Shown: positions 11,380-23,594 of the stretch, piece after piece | Layout of the letters: every line of letters begins with the position of its first letter | Position numbering within the stretch: the first letter of the stretch is position 1 | Assembly (NCBI GenBank): GCA_027886185.1 | Contig: WOAB01000159.1 | Span: 1,426,001-1,490,000, forward strand | DNA: 64,000 bases | From: Rheum nobile | Taxonomy: Eukaryota; Streptophyta; Magnoliopsida; Caryophyllales; Polygonaceae | Direction of reading: 5' to 3' | The notes under the pieces: generated by a model | What the model saw: only the letters and a program-made list of their open reading frames with translations | Databases searched by the model: none | Told to the model about the DNA's origin: nothing | Position numbers and translations under genes: made by a program

Positions 11380-12630
11380 GGGAGCCGATCGTAAGCTGAT
11401 GGGCATCACTCCCTCCTTCCTCTCGGCCGTCTCTTTCTCGCCGGCGAGCCTCCCCCATCTTCCCCGGCGAGCCGCTGTGCTTCGCCGCCTTGACGAGCTC
11501 CGCCAAGTTTCGTCGAGCTTCTCCGCGCCAATCCCTGCTGGTGGTTGTCCATCCCCGGCGTCGACGAGCCCCTTCCTGGCGAGAAGACACCCGGCGAAGA
11601 CGCCGCCGTTCGTGGGCTGCTGGGTGCTGTTCACCGCTGTTGTTCGGTGTTAGCCGCTGCTCGTCTGGCCGTGAGCACTGATGTGTGGTGGCGCTGCTGA
11701 TGTCACTCCTTCCCGGCGAGAAGACCCAGCTCCGCCGCTTCTGGCTGCTGGTGGTGGCTGCGTGTTGGCGGCGAGAGCTTCTTTCCTTGAAGTTGTTGCC
11801 ATTGTTGTGTACGTGAAGAAGAAGAGGAAGCAAGGTGGTGGGCCCCTCTTTGCTAATTAAATTCTAGTAGTGGGCCGAGAAGCCCAATTCAATTCCAGTC
11901 TGGATTTTAATCCGAGATCGATCGAGCGTTATAACGTTAATTGTGGGATCGCGTGTGGACCCGTAATCCTGCAAGAGCTATCTGAAGCATAGGCCATATC
12001 CTTGGAAATGATATCATCAGTAGTCGTCTCGTCTAGATTCATCACCGAATCTACTCCAGGCAAGTGGCGGTTCGCTCTTGCTTATCATTCCATATTTCCG
12101 TTAATTATCAATTGTTTAATTGTTAATTAATTTGGGATGATTTACTATTTTCGTTGGGAACAATCTTGATAACTATATGTGTGGAAATAATATGATATTA
12201 TAATAGGTTGTATATCTGCTAGAACAACGCTATTATATATATAATTAAAACATGATATTATAATATGTTGTATATCTGCTAGAACGACGCTATTATAGAT
12301 ATATGTTTTTGTTGATTGCCTTACGGGCATGGATGTGGACTATTGTGTGCTTGAACTGTTTAGTTAGCACGAGTATTCGTAGGAATGCTTGGACTCTGCG
12401 AGGTCCAATCGTGTCTTTATAATCTGGTGGAGAGGGTGCTGATCCCGAACACCATCTTGTGGATCATGATCGTCCTCTATCCGAGTATAGAGGTGGTGCA
12501 CTTAGCTAGTGTCACAAACCTTGGGAATGATTCCCTTCGATATATGTCCCTCATGACGAAACATATATTTAAAAGCTTATAACGTGATGCGTGTTTTGGA
12601 ATTAAATAAGATAAGTGCCGTGGTCGCACA

Positions 12631-12635
12631 TAATT
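12631..12635. repeat. Target duplication TAATT, left copy
   Basis: TAATT at 12631-12635 is repeated at 26493-26497. The pair flanks the whole three-LTR array, not a single element. Confidence 0.9.
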
Positions 12636-14640
12636 TGTAACACCCCCAAACCCCAGTGTTCCTTACCGAGATCACCCAAGGCTTTACCATTTAAATACAA
12701 TTTATGAAATACAAATGATACATAATGATCAAAGCATTCAATTCCAAAACATAACATTGTCAAAGAAACATGAGTTACGGGATTACATCCCAATCCCGAA
12801 TAGGACAAATACAGAGTTTAAACAAAGTACAGCGGAAGTCTTTTTAAATATATAACAGAGTAAATAAGTTACAGCGGAAGTCTTTCTTGAAATCTTACAA
12901 AAAGGGTTATGATCGTAATGATCATCTGTCCAAGGATCTCAACCTGATTAAAAGATAATTATTAAAATATCCAAAAATAACCGTCGTCTTCATAGTCAAT
13001 CTAGTCTCCTCATATCTTCGCTCTATCTGATGTGCTGAATCGAACGGATGACACCAGCCAACCATGAAGAGAACAATTGTGGTTGGTTAGTCTACTGAAT
13101 AGACTATGCAAGGGTACAAAGCAGAAGGTTCAAAGTAGTCGTATTAGGTTATACTCCACGTCTCTCGAATAAAAGTCAAGTACGTTAGTCAACCACCATA
13201 CTATACTTGAATATGACAAAAGGCATGCACAAGAGAAGATTCTGGAAGACTGAATCTTCACAGAAATCGACCCGAAAGAAGACTCCAATGGAAGTGAGTC
13301 TTAAGGAAATATGACAAATCTGGAATGTTTAAAGAATCAGACATCAGTGATTTAAAAGCTAACTTAGATGTTTCGGTTCGCAACCAACCTCACCGCATAC
13401 AGCGAATCCAGATTGGAAAGAGAATGTACTCTGATCAAAAGTCAAGATGAGCTTTCCTAGCTGCACTATTTACTTAGCTGTACTACTCGCCAAATGTATA
13501 TTAATCTTGTGCACTCGGGCACTCTATCTTATTTAATTATAAAACACACGCCACTGAAATACATTAATATTATTAAGCGCGGTAACAAAGCTTAAATATC
13601 AGGATGACCATTATGTCGACCCAAACTAAAACAAAACACAAACACACACACACGAGGCTTAATATTATTCCGAGAACAACGGAAGTTATTATTACACAGG
13701 GTGACCTTACGTTCACCCAGATTACACTGCCACAGTGCTTACACTTTAATTTACAGGGTGTCAGTTACGTCCACCCCAATTGCACTAGCTAGGTGCTTAA
13801 TACACAGGGTGACAATTATGTTCACCCAATTGCGCTAGCAAGGCACTTAAACATTTCAGATCCTTAAAGGTGGGTAGGAAGCATAGGTCATGACCCTTAA
13901 ATTATTATTCGGAAATTAACCCGAGGAGTTTTACGATTTAAAGAAACGACAAATCCTTACTTGGATTAGCGTTCCTACAAACATTAAGTTATAAAGAAAT
14001 GACTAATCCTTACTTGGATTAGCGTTCCTACGAACACTCGTGCTAACTAAATAGTCTAACACAACAATTATTCACATTAAAGACATCTAGGCAAACGACT
14101 TAAACATAGAGATAATAGAAACGGCTAATCCGTACTTGGATTAGATTTCCTATTAACCCACTTGCTATTCTAGCATTAAGATTAAATTCACAACAATACC
14201 ATCACGGTAATTATCACATATAATTGCGTTGTTCTAACACATACACAACCTATGATAATGTCATTATTACAGTTTCCAAAACAGTTTATAAAACCATTTC
14301 TAGACAAACACAATAATCATTCCAAATTAATTACTCATATAAACAACTGATAATTAATGTAAATATGGAACGATGAGCAAGAGCGAACCGCCACTTGCCT
14401 TAATCCGCAGAATTGGAACAAGCCTAACGACGACGGGATTCCGGGCTCGACACGGGTATAGCTCCGATAGCACAACAACCTTCGAGTCGACCCATAAGGA
14501 AACCCTAAGTTAGATCCGACATAACAACAGTACGAATCTAAAGGAAGACGAAAGGATACGAAAGGAACGACGCCCGAAAGACAACCACCAAGGCCGAGGC
14601 CAAAATAGGCATTCTGCCCTCTGGCGGCGGTCACCGGGTT

Positions 14641-15230
14641 AATCGCGGTGGGCTCCGCGGTTCTTCACGGCGGTCGCCGCCATGAACACGGCGGTCGCCG
14701 TGAAGAGTCCCGAAACAAAACGGCGAGAAAAACTCACCAAATGGTACGCGACTTGGCCTCCTTTCGACTTGCTTTGGGTTCTAACCTTCAAAGGCTACCC
14801 AAAAGCTTCACAAGGGCCACTGGAACAACACCACACAACACCGGCGATCACCTCCAAGAAATCCGGCGAGGCACAACAATTTCGGCGAGAGAGAAATTTG
14901 AGGGTTGATCTTTGATTTGTGCTCGAATCCGACCCCCAAGCCTCTCCTTTTATAGCCAGATCACAAGGGAGCACAATGATGGCCTAGACGCGGCGTAGCA
15001 GGGCTAAATCGGTGTTGCCAGAGGCTCGTCTGCGACCACTGTGTATTACCCCCTAGCTAGCTCGCGGCAGTCGCCGCGTTTCACCCAGGTCGCCGCTTCA
15101 CGATTACTCTGCGGCGAGCAACTCGCGGCGGTTGCCGCACTGTGCGGCGGTAGCCGCCTCTAGGCCTGTCACCGGGCTAGAAGGCGAGACGACGACTCCC
15201 TCGAGCCACGAACGGCGGTCGCCGCCACTG
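14641..15230. repeat. GC-rich inverted-repeat clusters, array LTR 1
   Basis: Copies of the core GGCGGTCGCCG, or close variants, lie at 14667-14705 (transcribed leader side of the TATA box) and at 15062-15228 (upstream side). The core is two 6-base arms around GT, GCGGCG-GT-CGCCGC; in several copies the arms extend further. Confidence 0.7.
14946..14954 (-). promoter_or_regulatory. TATA box, array LTR 1
   Basis: The minus strand reads TATAAAAGG within GGCTATAAAAGGAGAGG, a strong plant TATA box in the LTR. The same box occurs at the matching place in the other array LTRs and in copy 3. Confidence 0.65.
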
Positions 15231-15476
15231 TGGCTTCGTCCAATATTGGCTTTTGGACGACTTGGCTTAACCCGGGATAAAAATAATCGTACACGAATGA
15301 GTATCAAGATCCAAAGTGCGTCGTCTGTATTTTATTTTACTTAGAAAAATATTACAGATATTGAGCACATTACAGAATGTCTCAAACTTCCTGAATTAAA
15401 TCCGACGTACAAAACGGGTGTTCGGGAAAATCCCCAAAATTCCCAAAATAACCTTACAGAAATACGGGGTATCACA

Positions 15477-15500
15477 TCACCTCCCCCTTAAAAGACGTTT
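15477..15500 (-). promoter_or_regulatory. Polypurine tract, array unit 1
   Basis: The minus strand reads TAAGGGGGAGGTGA immediately before the LTR edge at 15476. It is the same tract as in array unit 2 and the chromovirus copies. Confidence 0.75.
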
Positions 15501-16308
15501 CGACCCCGAAACTTGCATTAAGCCAATGAGGATCCTGCCTCAATACTAATCTGGATCCAATATCCTTAACCACTTCATCCTTGAAATGGATCACAAGAGA
15601 TTTTACTCTTGATTCCTTAGGATATCATTCTGAAAATGATTCGCTCGTCTCGATGCTTATAACACAACTCACTTATGAGAGATAGCTCTTAGTCTCTCCG
15701 AACATAACTCCACAAGTTCATCCTTTATATCTTAAGAAATCTCGGAAGAACTCAGCGTATGGGATACCGCTTACCACTTTATTCCTTAGATGTATATAGA
15801 CAATTCTCTTTACTGAATCTTTAATACATCTAGATCATTAACATATCCCGGTCTTCAACTGAAACCTTTCTTCTTAACAAAACAACTCTTACAACTTAAT
15901 CTTCCTCAAAGAGTTGCACCCATCCTTATAGATGACATACTCTATGTATGAAGAAGAATCTAAGGAATGGATTTAGATTTAAACAGCAGTAGAGTCGACC
16001 CTGTGATTAATCATATAGGGGACGAACATCTAAGTTGCCCATAAAACTCTGCCACCATAAGTCCGACAGTCTTTATCCTTACTTGGAATAAGCTGTTCTC
16101 GACACTTACAAGGTTTCGTATGAACAACTAATTCGTAATGACAACGCATTCTGAACTTTCCAAAACAAGGAAACACTTCATTATCATTCAAACCTTACAT
16201 TAACTGACAAAAGTTGAACAACCAGATCACGATACCACGGAGATTATCGACACACGTCGCTACTCCTTAATCTTAAAGAAAGACTTAACATAAATACAAC
16301 TTAATGGA
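15501..16308 (-). other. Non-coding 3' segment of array unit 1
   Basis: About 800 bases between gag and the polypurine tract with no open protein. It stands where pol would be in an autonomous element, and I recognise no pol motif. It recurs in unit 2 (21011-21818) with only scattered changes. Confidence 0.6.
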
Positions 16309-17627
16309 TCAGGGTTCTTCTTCATTGGCTTGGCTCATTACAAAGAGTCTTTGCCCTTGGCCTGAAGACCCCATAGGCGCTTTGCCTTTATTACGAGCCA
16401 TAGACTTCTCAGGAGCAGATACCACTGGCCTTGGGTTCTGCCCACCGCCAACATTTGACGCCTGATAAGACTGCATTGGTCCCTGACCCTTCAGTCTGCA
16501 GTATGTTTTTATGTGGCCTTCTCTCCCACAATTATGACATACTCTCTTGTCCTTTTGGCAAATAAAACTTTTATGCCCAACTTCACCACATTTGTGGCAC
16601 TGAATTACTCCGCTGCTCCAACCTGAGCCTCTGGTAGAGTCAGACTGAGTTGTCTCGGTATTAGCACGACCAGACTTCTCAAACTTGGTAGGCGATGCCG
16701 GTCGTTTGAATGAACCAACCTGGCGATCCTGTTGCCCACCCTTTCCCTTAACTTGCTTCTCCCTCTTATGGGCAGACTCCTCCAATGTGACTTCTGTCTT
16801 GTAGGCTGCGTCCACATATTGTTCTAACGTAGAACAACCGTGACGCAACATTAGAGGCTTGATTTCTGGATTCATCCATCCATGGAAGTACCGGATCTTT
16901 TGTTCTTCGCTTGACACCTCAGGTCCCGCGTATTGTAACAAGTGATTAAACTTAGCTACGAGCTCAGTTACCTTTAACCCATCAGTCTTTGGGTACAGAA
17001 ATTCCTTATGCTTCTCATCTCTCATAGCACGGGAAAAGAAACGATCAGTCATCTTTGTTTTAAACATGCTCCAATTCAGCTCGGGATGATCTGCCAGACC
17101 GGTGCTCTCCCACCATTCGCTAGCCACATCCATGAGTTGAAGGGAGGCGATGTGCACTTTCTCAGCCTCAGTGCAAGTAATGTTCCGGAGCAACTGTTCC
17201 ATATGCGAGAACCAATATGTCACCCTGACTGGTTCTCCAGTACCGTCGTAGCTGTCAGGCCTCATTGAACTCATGGCTTTTAATGCTTGACCGTAAGATC
17301 CTCTGTTCCTGACAACATTGATCTGAGGCACTTGCTCCACTGACTCCTCAACTTCAGGAATAGCCTGAGGAACTGGACCACCTTGTGCTTGTGGTACGAC
17401 TGGTCACATAACATCTGTGATTGCTTGCATGACAATTCCTCGAATTGCCTCAACTGCTGCAACATCAAACATTATCGGTGCGTTGGGCTGATCTTGGTCA
17501 TTGCCTCTTGGATTATTGTTGAAGATAGACTCACGCTCTCCTGTTGGGTCTGCAGCATTCCTCGCATTTGGTCTAGGGTCATTACTCGCCCAGCACCAGC
17601 ACGGATAGCGTTCCTTGTGTTCACCAT
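16309..17627 (-). pseudogene. gag of the gag-only element, unit 1
   Basis: The gag frame starts MVNTRN at 17627. A one-base loss near 17588 and a TGA near 17405 interrupt the N-terminal part. From 17340 to 16309 there is one open stretch of 343 residues containing the capsid domain (PDSYDGTGEPVRVTYWFSHM, WWESTGLADHPELNW, FFSRAM, FNHLLQYAGPE). Two CCHC knuckles follow (CHKCGEVGHKSFIC, CHNCGREGHIKTYC), then a stop. The family role is particle assembly and RNA packaging. No protease follows, so enzymes would have to come from an autonomous relative, for which copy 3 is the obvious candidate. Confidence 0.85.
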
Positions 17628-18071
17628 CTGTTTACCGATCAAATTCCAAGGATTTTATCACATAAGTATCATTTTGATATACTTATTGTAATAAAATCAA
17701 CTTAGAATAGATCAACTTGGTAATTTCGATTGATAAACTCAAACCGAGTTACTAGATTCTACAATCTTAACTCAAAACGAGGGAACTAGGAATTCAAGCC
17801 TTATTGGGTATGGCAAAACCACCTTGGCTGCTCCTGGGTTCCTCTGAAGAGAACAGAATACAACCATAACTTACGGGGCAACGGGGAAGGAATTAGTCTT
17901 TCTAGATATAGAAGCAAGCTTACTATATCAGACTGTATAGAAGACATGACTATGAACGGTTGAAAATGAAAACACCGTTTTTATTTTTAAACTCATAGCC
18001 TTTTGAAAATACCTTTCAATTAAAACGAGTAAATGGTTTTCAAATACCCAACCCGTAAAAAAAAACTTTTA

Positions 18072-18083
18072 GCTCTCATACCA
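18072..18083 (-). promoter_or_regulatory. Primer-binding site, array unit 1
   Basis: The minus strand reads TGGTATGAGAGC, one base away from the initiator-Met-tRNA match, 4 bases from the LTR at 18088. Confidence 0.8.
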
Positions 18084-20111
18084 CAACTGTAACACCCCCA
18101 AAACTTAACCCTTTTGGAAATGTATTAACGCCAGTGACCCTAGTGTTCCTTACCGAGATCACCCAAGGCTTTACCATTTAAATACAATTTATGAAATACA
18201 AATGATACATAATGATCAAAGCATTCAATTCCAAAACATAACATTGTCAAAGAAACATGAGTTACGGGATCACATCCTAATCCCGAATAGGACAAATACA
18301 GAGTTTAAACAAAGTACAACGAAAGTCTTTTTAAATATATAACAGAGTAAATAAGTTACAGCGGAAGTCTTTCTTGAAATCTTACAAAAAGGGTTATGAT
18401 CGTAATGATCATCTTCCCAAGGATCTCAACCTGATTAAAAGATAATTATTAAAACATCCAAAAATAACCGTCGTCTTCATAGTCAATCTAGTCTCCTCAT
18501 ATCTTCGCTCTATCTGATGTGACGAATCGAACGGATGATACCAGCCAACCATGTAGAGAACAACTGTGGTTGGTTAGTCTACTGAATAGACTATGCAAGG
18601 GTACAAAGCAGAAGGTTCAAAGTAGTCGTATAAGGTTAGACTCCTCGTCTCTCGAATAAAAGTTGAGTACGTTAGTCAACCACCATACTATACTTGATTA
18701 TGACAAAAGGCATGCACAAGAGAAGATTCTTGAAGACTGAATCTTCATAGAAATTGACCCGAAAGAAGACTCCAACGGAAGTGAGTCTTAAGGAAATATG
18801 ACAAATCTGGAACGTTTAAAGAATCAGACATCAGTGATTTAAAAGCTGACTTAGATGTTTCAGTTCACAACCAACCTCACCGCATACATCGAATCCAGAT
18901 TGGAAAGAGAACGTACTCTGATCAAAAGTCAAGACGAGCTTTCCTAGCTGTACTATTTACTTAGCTGCACTACTCGCCAAAGGTATATTAATCTTGTGTA
19001 CTCGGACACTCTATCTTATTTAATTATAAAACACACGCCACTGAAATACATTAATATTATTAAGCGCGGTAACAAAGCTTAAATCTCAGGGTGACCATTA
19101 TGTCGACCCAAATTAAAACAACACACAAACACACACACACACGAGGCTTAATATTATTCCGAGAACAACGGAAGTTATTATTACACAAGATGACCTTATG
19201 TTCACCCAGATTACACTGCCACAGTGCTTACACTTTAATTTACAAGGTGTCAGTTACGTCCACCCCAATTGCACTAGCTAGGTGCTTAATACACAGGGTG
19301 ACAATTATGTTCACCCAATTCCGCTAGCAAGGCGCTTAAACACTTAAGATCCTTAAAGGTGGATAGGAAGCATAGGTCATGACCCTTAAATTATTATTCG
19401 GAAATTAACCCGTGGAGTATTACGATTTAAAGAAACGACAAATCCTTACTTGGATTAGCGTTCCTACGAACATTAAGTTATAAAGAAACGACTAATCCTT
19501 ACTTGGATTAGCGTTCCTACGAACATTCGTGCTAACTAAACAGTCTAACACAACAATTATTCATATTAAAGACATCCAGGCAAACGACTTAAACATAGAG
19601 ATAATAGAAACGGCTAATCCTTACTTGGATTAGTTTTCCTATTAACCCACATGCTATTCTAGCATTAAGATTAAATTCACAACAATACCATCACGGTAAT
19701 TATCACATATAATTGTGTTGTTCTAATAGATACACAACCTATGATAATGTCATTATTACAGTTTCCAAAACAGTTTATAAAACCATTTCCAGACAAACAC
19801 AATAATCATTCCAAATTAATTACTCAGATAAACAACTGATAATTAATGTAAATATGGATCGATGAGCAAGAGCGAACCGCCACTTGCCTTAATCCGCAGA
19901 ATTGGAACAAGCCTAACGACGACGGGATTCCGGGCTCGACACGGGTATAGCTCCGACAGCACAACAACCTTCGAGTCGACCCATAAAGAAACCCTAAGTT
20001 AGATCCGACATAACAACAGTAAGAATCTAAAGGAAGACGAAAGGATAGGAAAGGAACGACGCCCGAAAGACGACCACCAAGGCCGAGGCCAAAATAGGCA
20101 TTCTGCCCTCT

Positions 20112-20740
20112 GGCGGCGGTCACGGGGTTAATCGCGGCGGGCGCCGCGGTTCATCACGGCGGTCGCCGCCATGAACACGGCGGTCGCCGTGAAGAGTCCC
20201 GAAACAGAACGGCGAGAAAAACTCACCAAATGGTACGCGACTTGGCCTCCTTTCGACTTGCTTTGGGTTCTAACCTTCAAAGGCTACCCAAAAGCTTCAC
20301 AAGGGCCACTGGAACAACACCACACAACACCGGCGATCACCTCCAAGAAATCCGGCGAGGCACAACAATTTTGGCGAGAGAGAAATTTGAGGGTTGTGCT
20401 TTGATTTGTGCTCGAATCCGACCCCCAAGCCTCTCCTTTTATAGCCAGATCACAAGGGAGCACAATGATGGCTTAGACGCGGCGTAGCAGGGCTAAATCG
20501 GTGCTGCCAGAGGTTCGTCTGTGACTACTGTGTATTACCCCCTAGCTAGCTCGCGGCGGTCGCCGTGTTTCACCCCGGTCGCCGCTTCACGATTACTCTG
20601 CGGCGAGCAACTCGCGGCGGTCGCCGCACTGTGCGGCGGTAGCCGCCTCTAGGCTTGTCGCCGGGCTAGAAGGGGAGACGACGACTCCCTCGAGCCACGA
20701 ACGGCGGTCGCCGCCATAACTGCGGCGGTCGCCGCCACTG
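20112..20740. repeat. GC-rich inverted-repeat clusters, array LTR 2
   Basis: A leader-side cluster lies at 20112-20191, including CGCGGCGGGCGCCGCG with 7-base arms around GG. An upstream-side cluster at 20551-20740 contains GCGGCGGTCGCCGC-type units. One more unit is present near 20720 than in LTR 1. Confidence 0.7.
20435..20443 (-). promoter_or_regulatory. TATA box, array LTR 2
   Basis: TATAAAAGG on the minus strand, in the same context as in array LTR 1. Confidence 0.65.
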
Positions 20741-20986
20741 TGGCTTCGTCCAATCTTGGCTTTTGGACGACTTGGCTTAAACCGGGATAAAAATAATCGT
20801 ACATGAACGAGTATCAAGATCCAAAGTACGTCGTCTGTATTTTATTTTACTTAGAAAAATATTACAGATATTGAGCACATTACAGAATGTCTCAAACTTC
20901 CTAAATTAAATCCGACGTACAAAACGGGTGTTCGGGAAAATCCCCAAAATTCCCAAAATAACCTTACAGAAATACGGGGTATCACA

Positions 20987-21010
20987 TCACCTCCCCCTTA
21001 ACAGAAGTTT
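20987..21010 (-). promoter_or_regulatory. Polypurine tract, array unit 2
   Basis: The minus strand reads TTAAGGGGGAGGTGA next to the LTR edge at 20986. Confidence 0.75.
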
Positions 21011-21818
21011 CGACCCCGAAACTTGCATTAAGCCAATGAGGATCCTGCCTCAATACTAATCTGGATCCAATATCCTTAACCAATTCATCCTTGAAATGGA
21101 TCACAAGAGATTTTACTCTTGATTCCTTAGGATATCATTCTGAAAATGATTCGCTCGTCTCGATGCTTATAACACAACTCACTTATGAGAGATAGCTCTT
21201 AGTCTCTCCGAACATAACTCCACAAGTTCATCCTTTATATCTTAAGAAATCTCGGAAGAACTCAACGTATGGGATACCGCTTACCACTTTATTCCTTAGA
21301 TGTATATAGACAATTCTCTTTACTGAATCATTAATACATCTAGATCATTAACATATCCCGGTCTTCAACTGAAACCTTTCTTCTTAACACAACAACTCTT
21401 ACAACTTAATCTTCCTCAAAGAGTTACACCCATCCTTATAGATGACATACTCTATGTATGAAGAAGAATCTTAGGAATAGATTTAGATTTAAACAGCAGT
21501 AGAGTCGACCCTGTGATTAATCATATAGGGGACGAACATCTAAGTTGCCCACAAAACTCTGCCACCATAAGTCCGACAGTCTTTATCCTTACTTGGCATA
21601 AGCTGTTCTCGACACTTATGAGGTTTCGTATGAAGAACTAATTCGTAATGACAACGCATTCTGAACTTTCCAAAACAAGGAGACACTTCATTATCATTCA
21701 AACCTTACATTAACTGACAAAAGTTGAACAACCAGATCACGATACCACGGAGATTATCGACACACGTCGCTACTCCTTAATCTTAAAGAAAGACTTAACA
21801 TAAATACAACTTAATGGA
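21011..21818 (-). other. Non-coding 3' segment of array unit 2
   Basis: Counterpart of 15501-16308 with scattered substitutions. No protein is recognisable. Confidence 0.6.
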
Positions 21819-23138
21819 TCAGGGTTCTTCTTCATTGGCTTGGCTCATTACAAAGAGTCTTTGCCCTTGGCCTGAAGACTCCATATGCGTTTTGCCTTTA
21901 TTACGAGCCATAGACTTCTCAGGAGCAGATACCACTGGCCTTGGGTTCTGCCCACCGCCAACATTTGACGCCTGATAAGACTGCATTGGTCCCTGACCCT
22001 TCAGTCTGCAGTATGTTTTTATGTGGCCTTCTCTCCCACAATTATGACATACTCTCTTGTCCTTTTGGCAAATAAAACTTTTATGCCCAACTTCACCACA
22101 GTTGTGGCACTGAATTACTCCGCTGCTCCAACCTGAGTCTCTGGCAGAGTCAGACTGAGTTGTCTCGGTATTAGCACGACCATACTTCTCAAACTTGGTA
22201 GGCGATGCCGGTCGTTTGAATTAACCAAACTGGCGATCCTGTTGCCCACCCTTTCCCTTAACTTGCTTCTCCCTCTTATGGGCAGACTCCTCCAATGTGA
22301 CTTCTGTCTTGTAGGCTGCGTCCACATATTGTTCTAACGTAGAACAACCGTGACGCAACATTAGAGGCTTGATTTCTGGATTCATCCATCCATGGAAGTA
22401 CCAGATCTTTTGTTCTTTGCTTGACACCTCAGGTCCCGCGTACTGCAACAAGTGATTAAACTTAGCTGCGAGCTCAGTTACCTTTAACCCATCAGTCTTT
22501 GGGTACATAAATTCCTTATGCTTCTCATCTCTCATAGCACGGGAAAAGAAACGATCAGTCATCTTTGTTTTAAACATGCTTCAATTCAGCTCGGGATGAT
22601 CTGCCAGACCGGTGCTCTCCCACCATTCGCTAACCACATCCTTGAGTTGAAGGGAGGCGATGTGCACTTTCTCAGCCTCAGTGCAAGTAATGTTCCAGAG
22701 CAACCGTTCCATATGCGAGAACCAATATGTCACCCTGACTGGTTCTCCAGTACCATCGTAGCTGTCAGGCCTCATTGAACTCATGGCTTTTAATGCTTGA
22801 CCGTAAGCTCCTCTGTTCCTGACAACATTGATCTGAGGCACTTGCTCCACTGACTCCTCAACTTCAGGAATAGCCTGAGGAACTGGACCACCTTGTGCTT
22901 GTGGTACGACTGGTCATATAACATCTGTGATTGCTTGCATGACAATTCCTCGAATTGCCTCAACTGCTGCAGCATCAAACATTATCGGTGCGTTGGGCTG
23001 ATCTTGGTCATTGCCTCTTGGATTATTGTTGAAGATAGACTCAAGCTCTCCTGTTGGGTCTGCAGCATTCCTCGCATTTGGTCTGGGGTCATTACTCGGC
23101 CCAGCACCAGCACGGATAACGTTCCTTGTGTTCACCAT
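21819..23138 (-). pseudogene. gag of the gag-only element, unit 2
   Basis: The same gag as in unit 1, more decayed. It starts MVNTRN at 23138 and is open to a TGA near 22914 that unit 1 shares at the same place, so this stop predates the duplication. Another stop replaces the Trp before SMFKTKM (near 22580), and one replaces a Ser after the basic linker (near 22221). Two CCHC knuckles are still visible near 22030-22120. The changes are mostly C/G to T/A transitions. Confidence 0.8.
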
Positions 23139-23582
23139 CTATTTACCGATCAAATTCCAAGGATTTTATCACATTAGTATCATTCTGATATACTTATTGT
23201 AATAAAATCAACTTAGAATAGATCAATTTGGTAATTTCTATTGATGAACTCAAACCGAGTTACTAGATTCCACAATCTTAACTCAAAACGAGGGAACTGG
23301 GAATTCAAGCCTTATTGGGTATGGCAAAACCACCTTGGCTGCTCCCGGGTTCCTCTGAAGAGAACAGAATACACCCATAACTTACGGGGCAACGGGGAAG
23401 GAATTAGTATTTCTAGATATAGAAGCAAGCTTACTATATCAGACTGTATAGAAGACATGACTATGAACGGTTGAAAATGAAAACACCGTTTTTATTTTTA
23501 AACTCATAGCCTTTTGAAAATACCTTTCAATTAAAACGAGTAAATGGTTTTCAAATAACAACCTGTAAAAAAAAAACTTTTA

Positions 23583-23594
23583 GCTTTGATACCA
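23583..23594 (-). promoter_or_regulatory. Primer-binding site, array unit 2
   Basis: The minus strand reads TGGTATCAAAGC, one base from the initiator-Met-tRNA match. It differs from the unit 1 site at another position. Confidence 0.8.

Larger units (their letters stand above)
11039..12635 (+). repeat. Solo LTR, left part (plus orientation)
   Basis: It starts TGTAATACCCC at 11039; the right part ends GGGGTTTTACA at 27296. Joined, it is about 2396 bases with TG...CA ends and a TTAGA duplication. No internal region belongs to it, so it is a solo LTR left by LTR-LTR recombination. It reads on the plus strand, opposite to its host. Ends and scattered blocks resemble the array LTRs (for instance the CAAGTGGCGGTTCGCTCTTGC block near 12060), so it is a related gypsy family. 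A perfect palindrome, CTCGCCGGCGAG, lies at 11437-11448. Confidence 0.85.
12636..15476 (-). repeat. Array LTR 1 (leftmost, 3' LTR)
   Basis: It has TG...CA ends, with minus strand starting TGTGATACCCCG at 15476. At 2841 bases it is shorter than the other two. It lacks about 40 bases just inside 12636 and one GC-rich repeat unit near 15215. The open stretches inside are not genes; they recur because the LTR recurs. Confidence 0.9.
18088..20986 (-). repeat. Array LTR 2 (central, shared)
   Basis: 2899 bases with TG...CA ends. It serves as 5' LTR of unit 1 and 3' LTR of unit 2. There is no target duplication at its edges: the primer site of unit 1 and the polypurine tract of unit 2 adjoin it directly. 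This is what homologous recombination between LTRs leaves. Confidence 0.9.

Noticed and set aside
11276..11833. Long GC-rich open frames in the solo LTR on both strands
   Set aside because: They lie in LTR promoter and leader DNA, have low-complexity Arg/Ser/Pro composition and match no family I know.
14335..14634. 99-residue open frame recurring at 19824-20123
   Set aside because: It recurs because the LTR recurs, and a related frame in the copy 3 LTR (51297-51518) is not conserved at protein level. It lies downstream of the TATA box as leader DNA.
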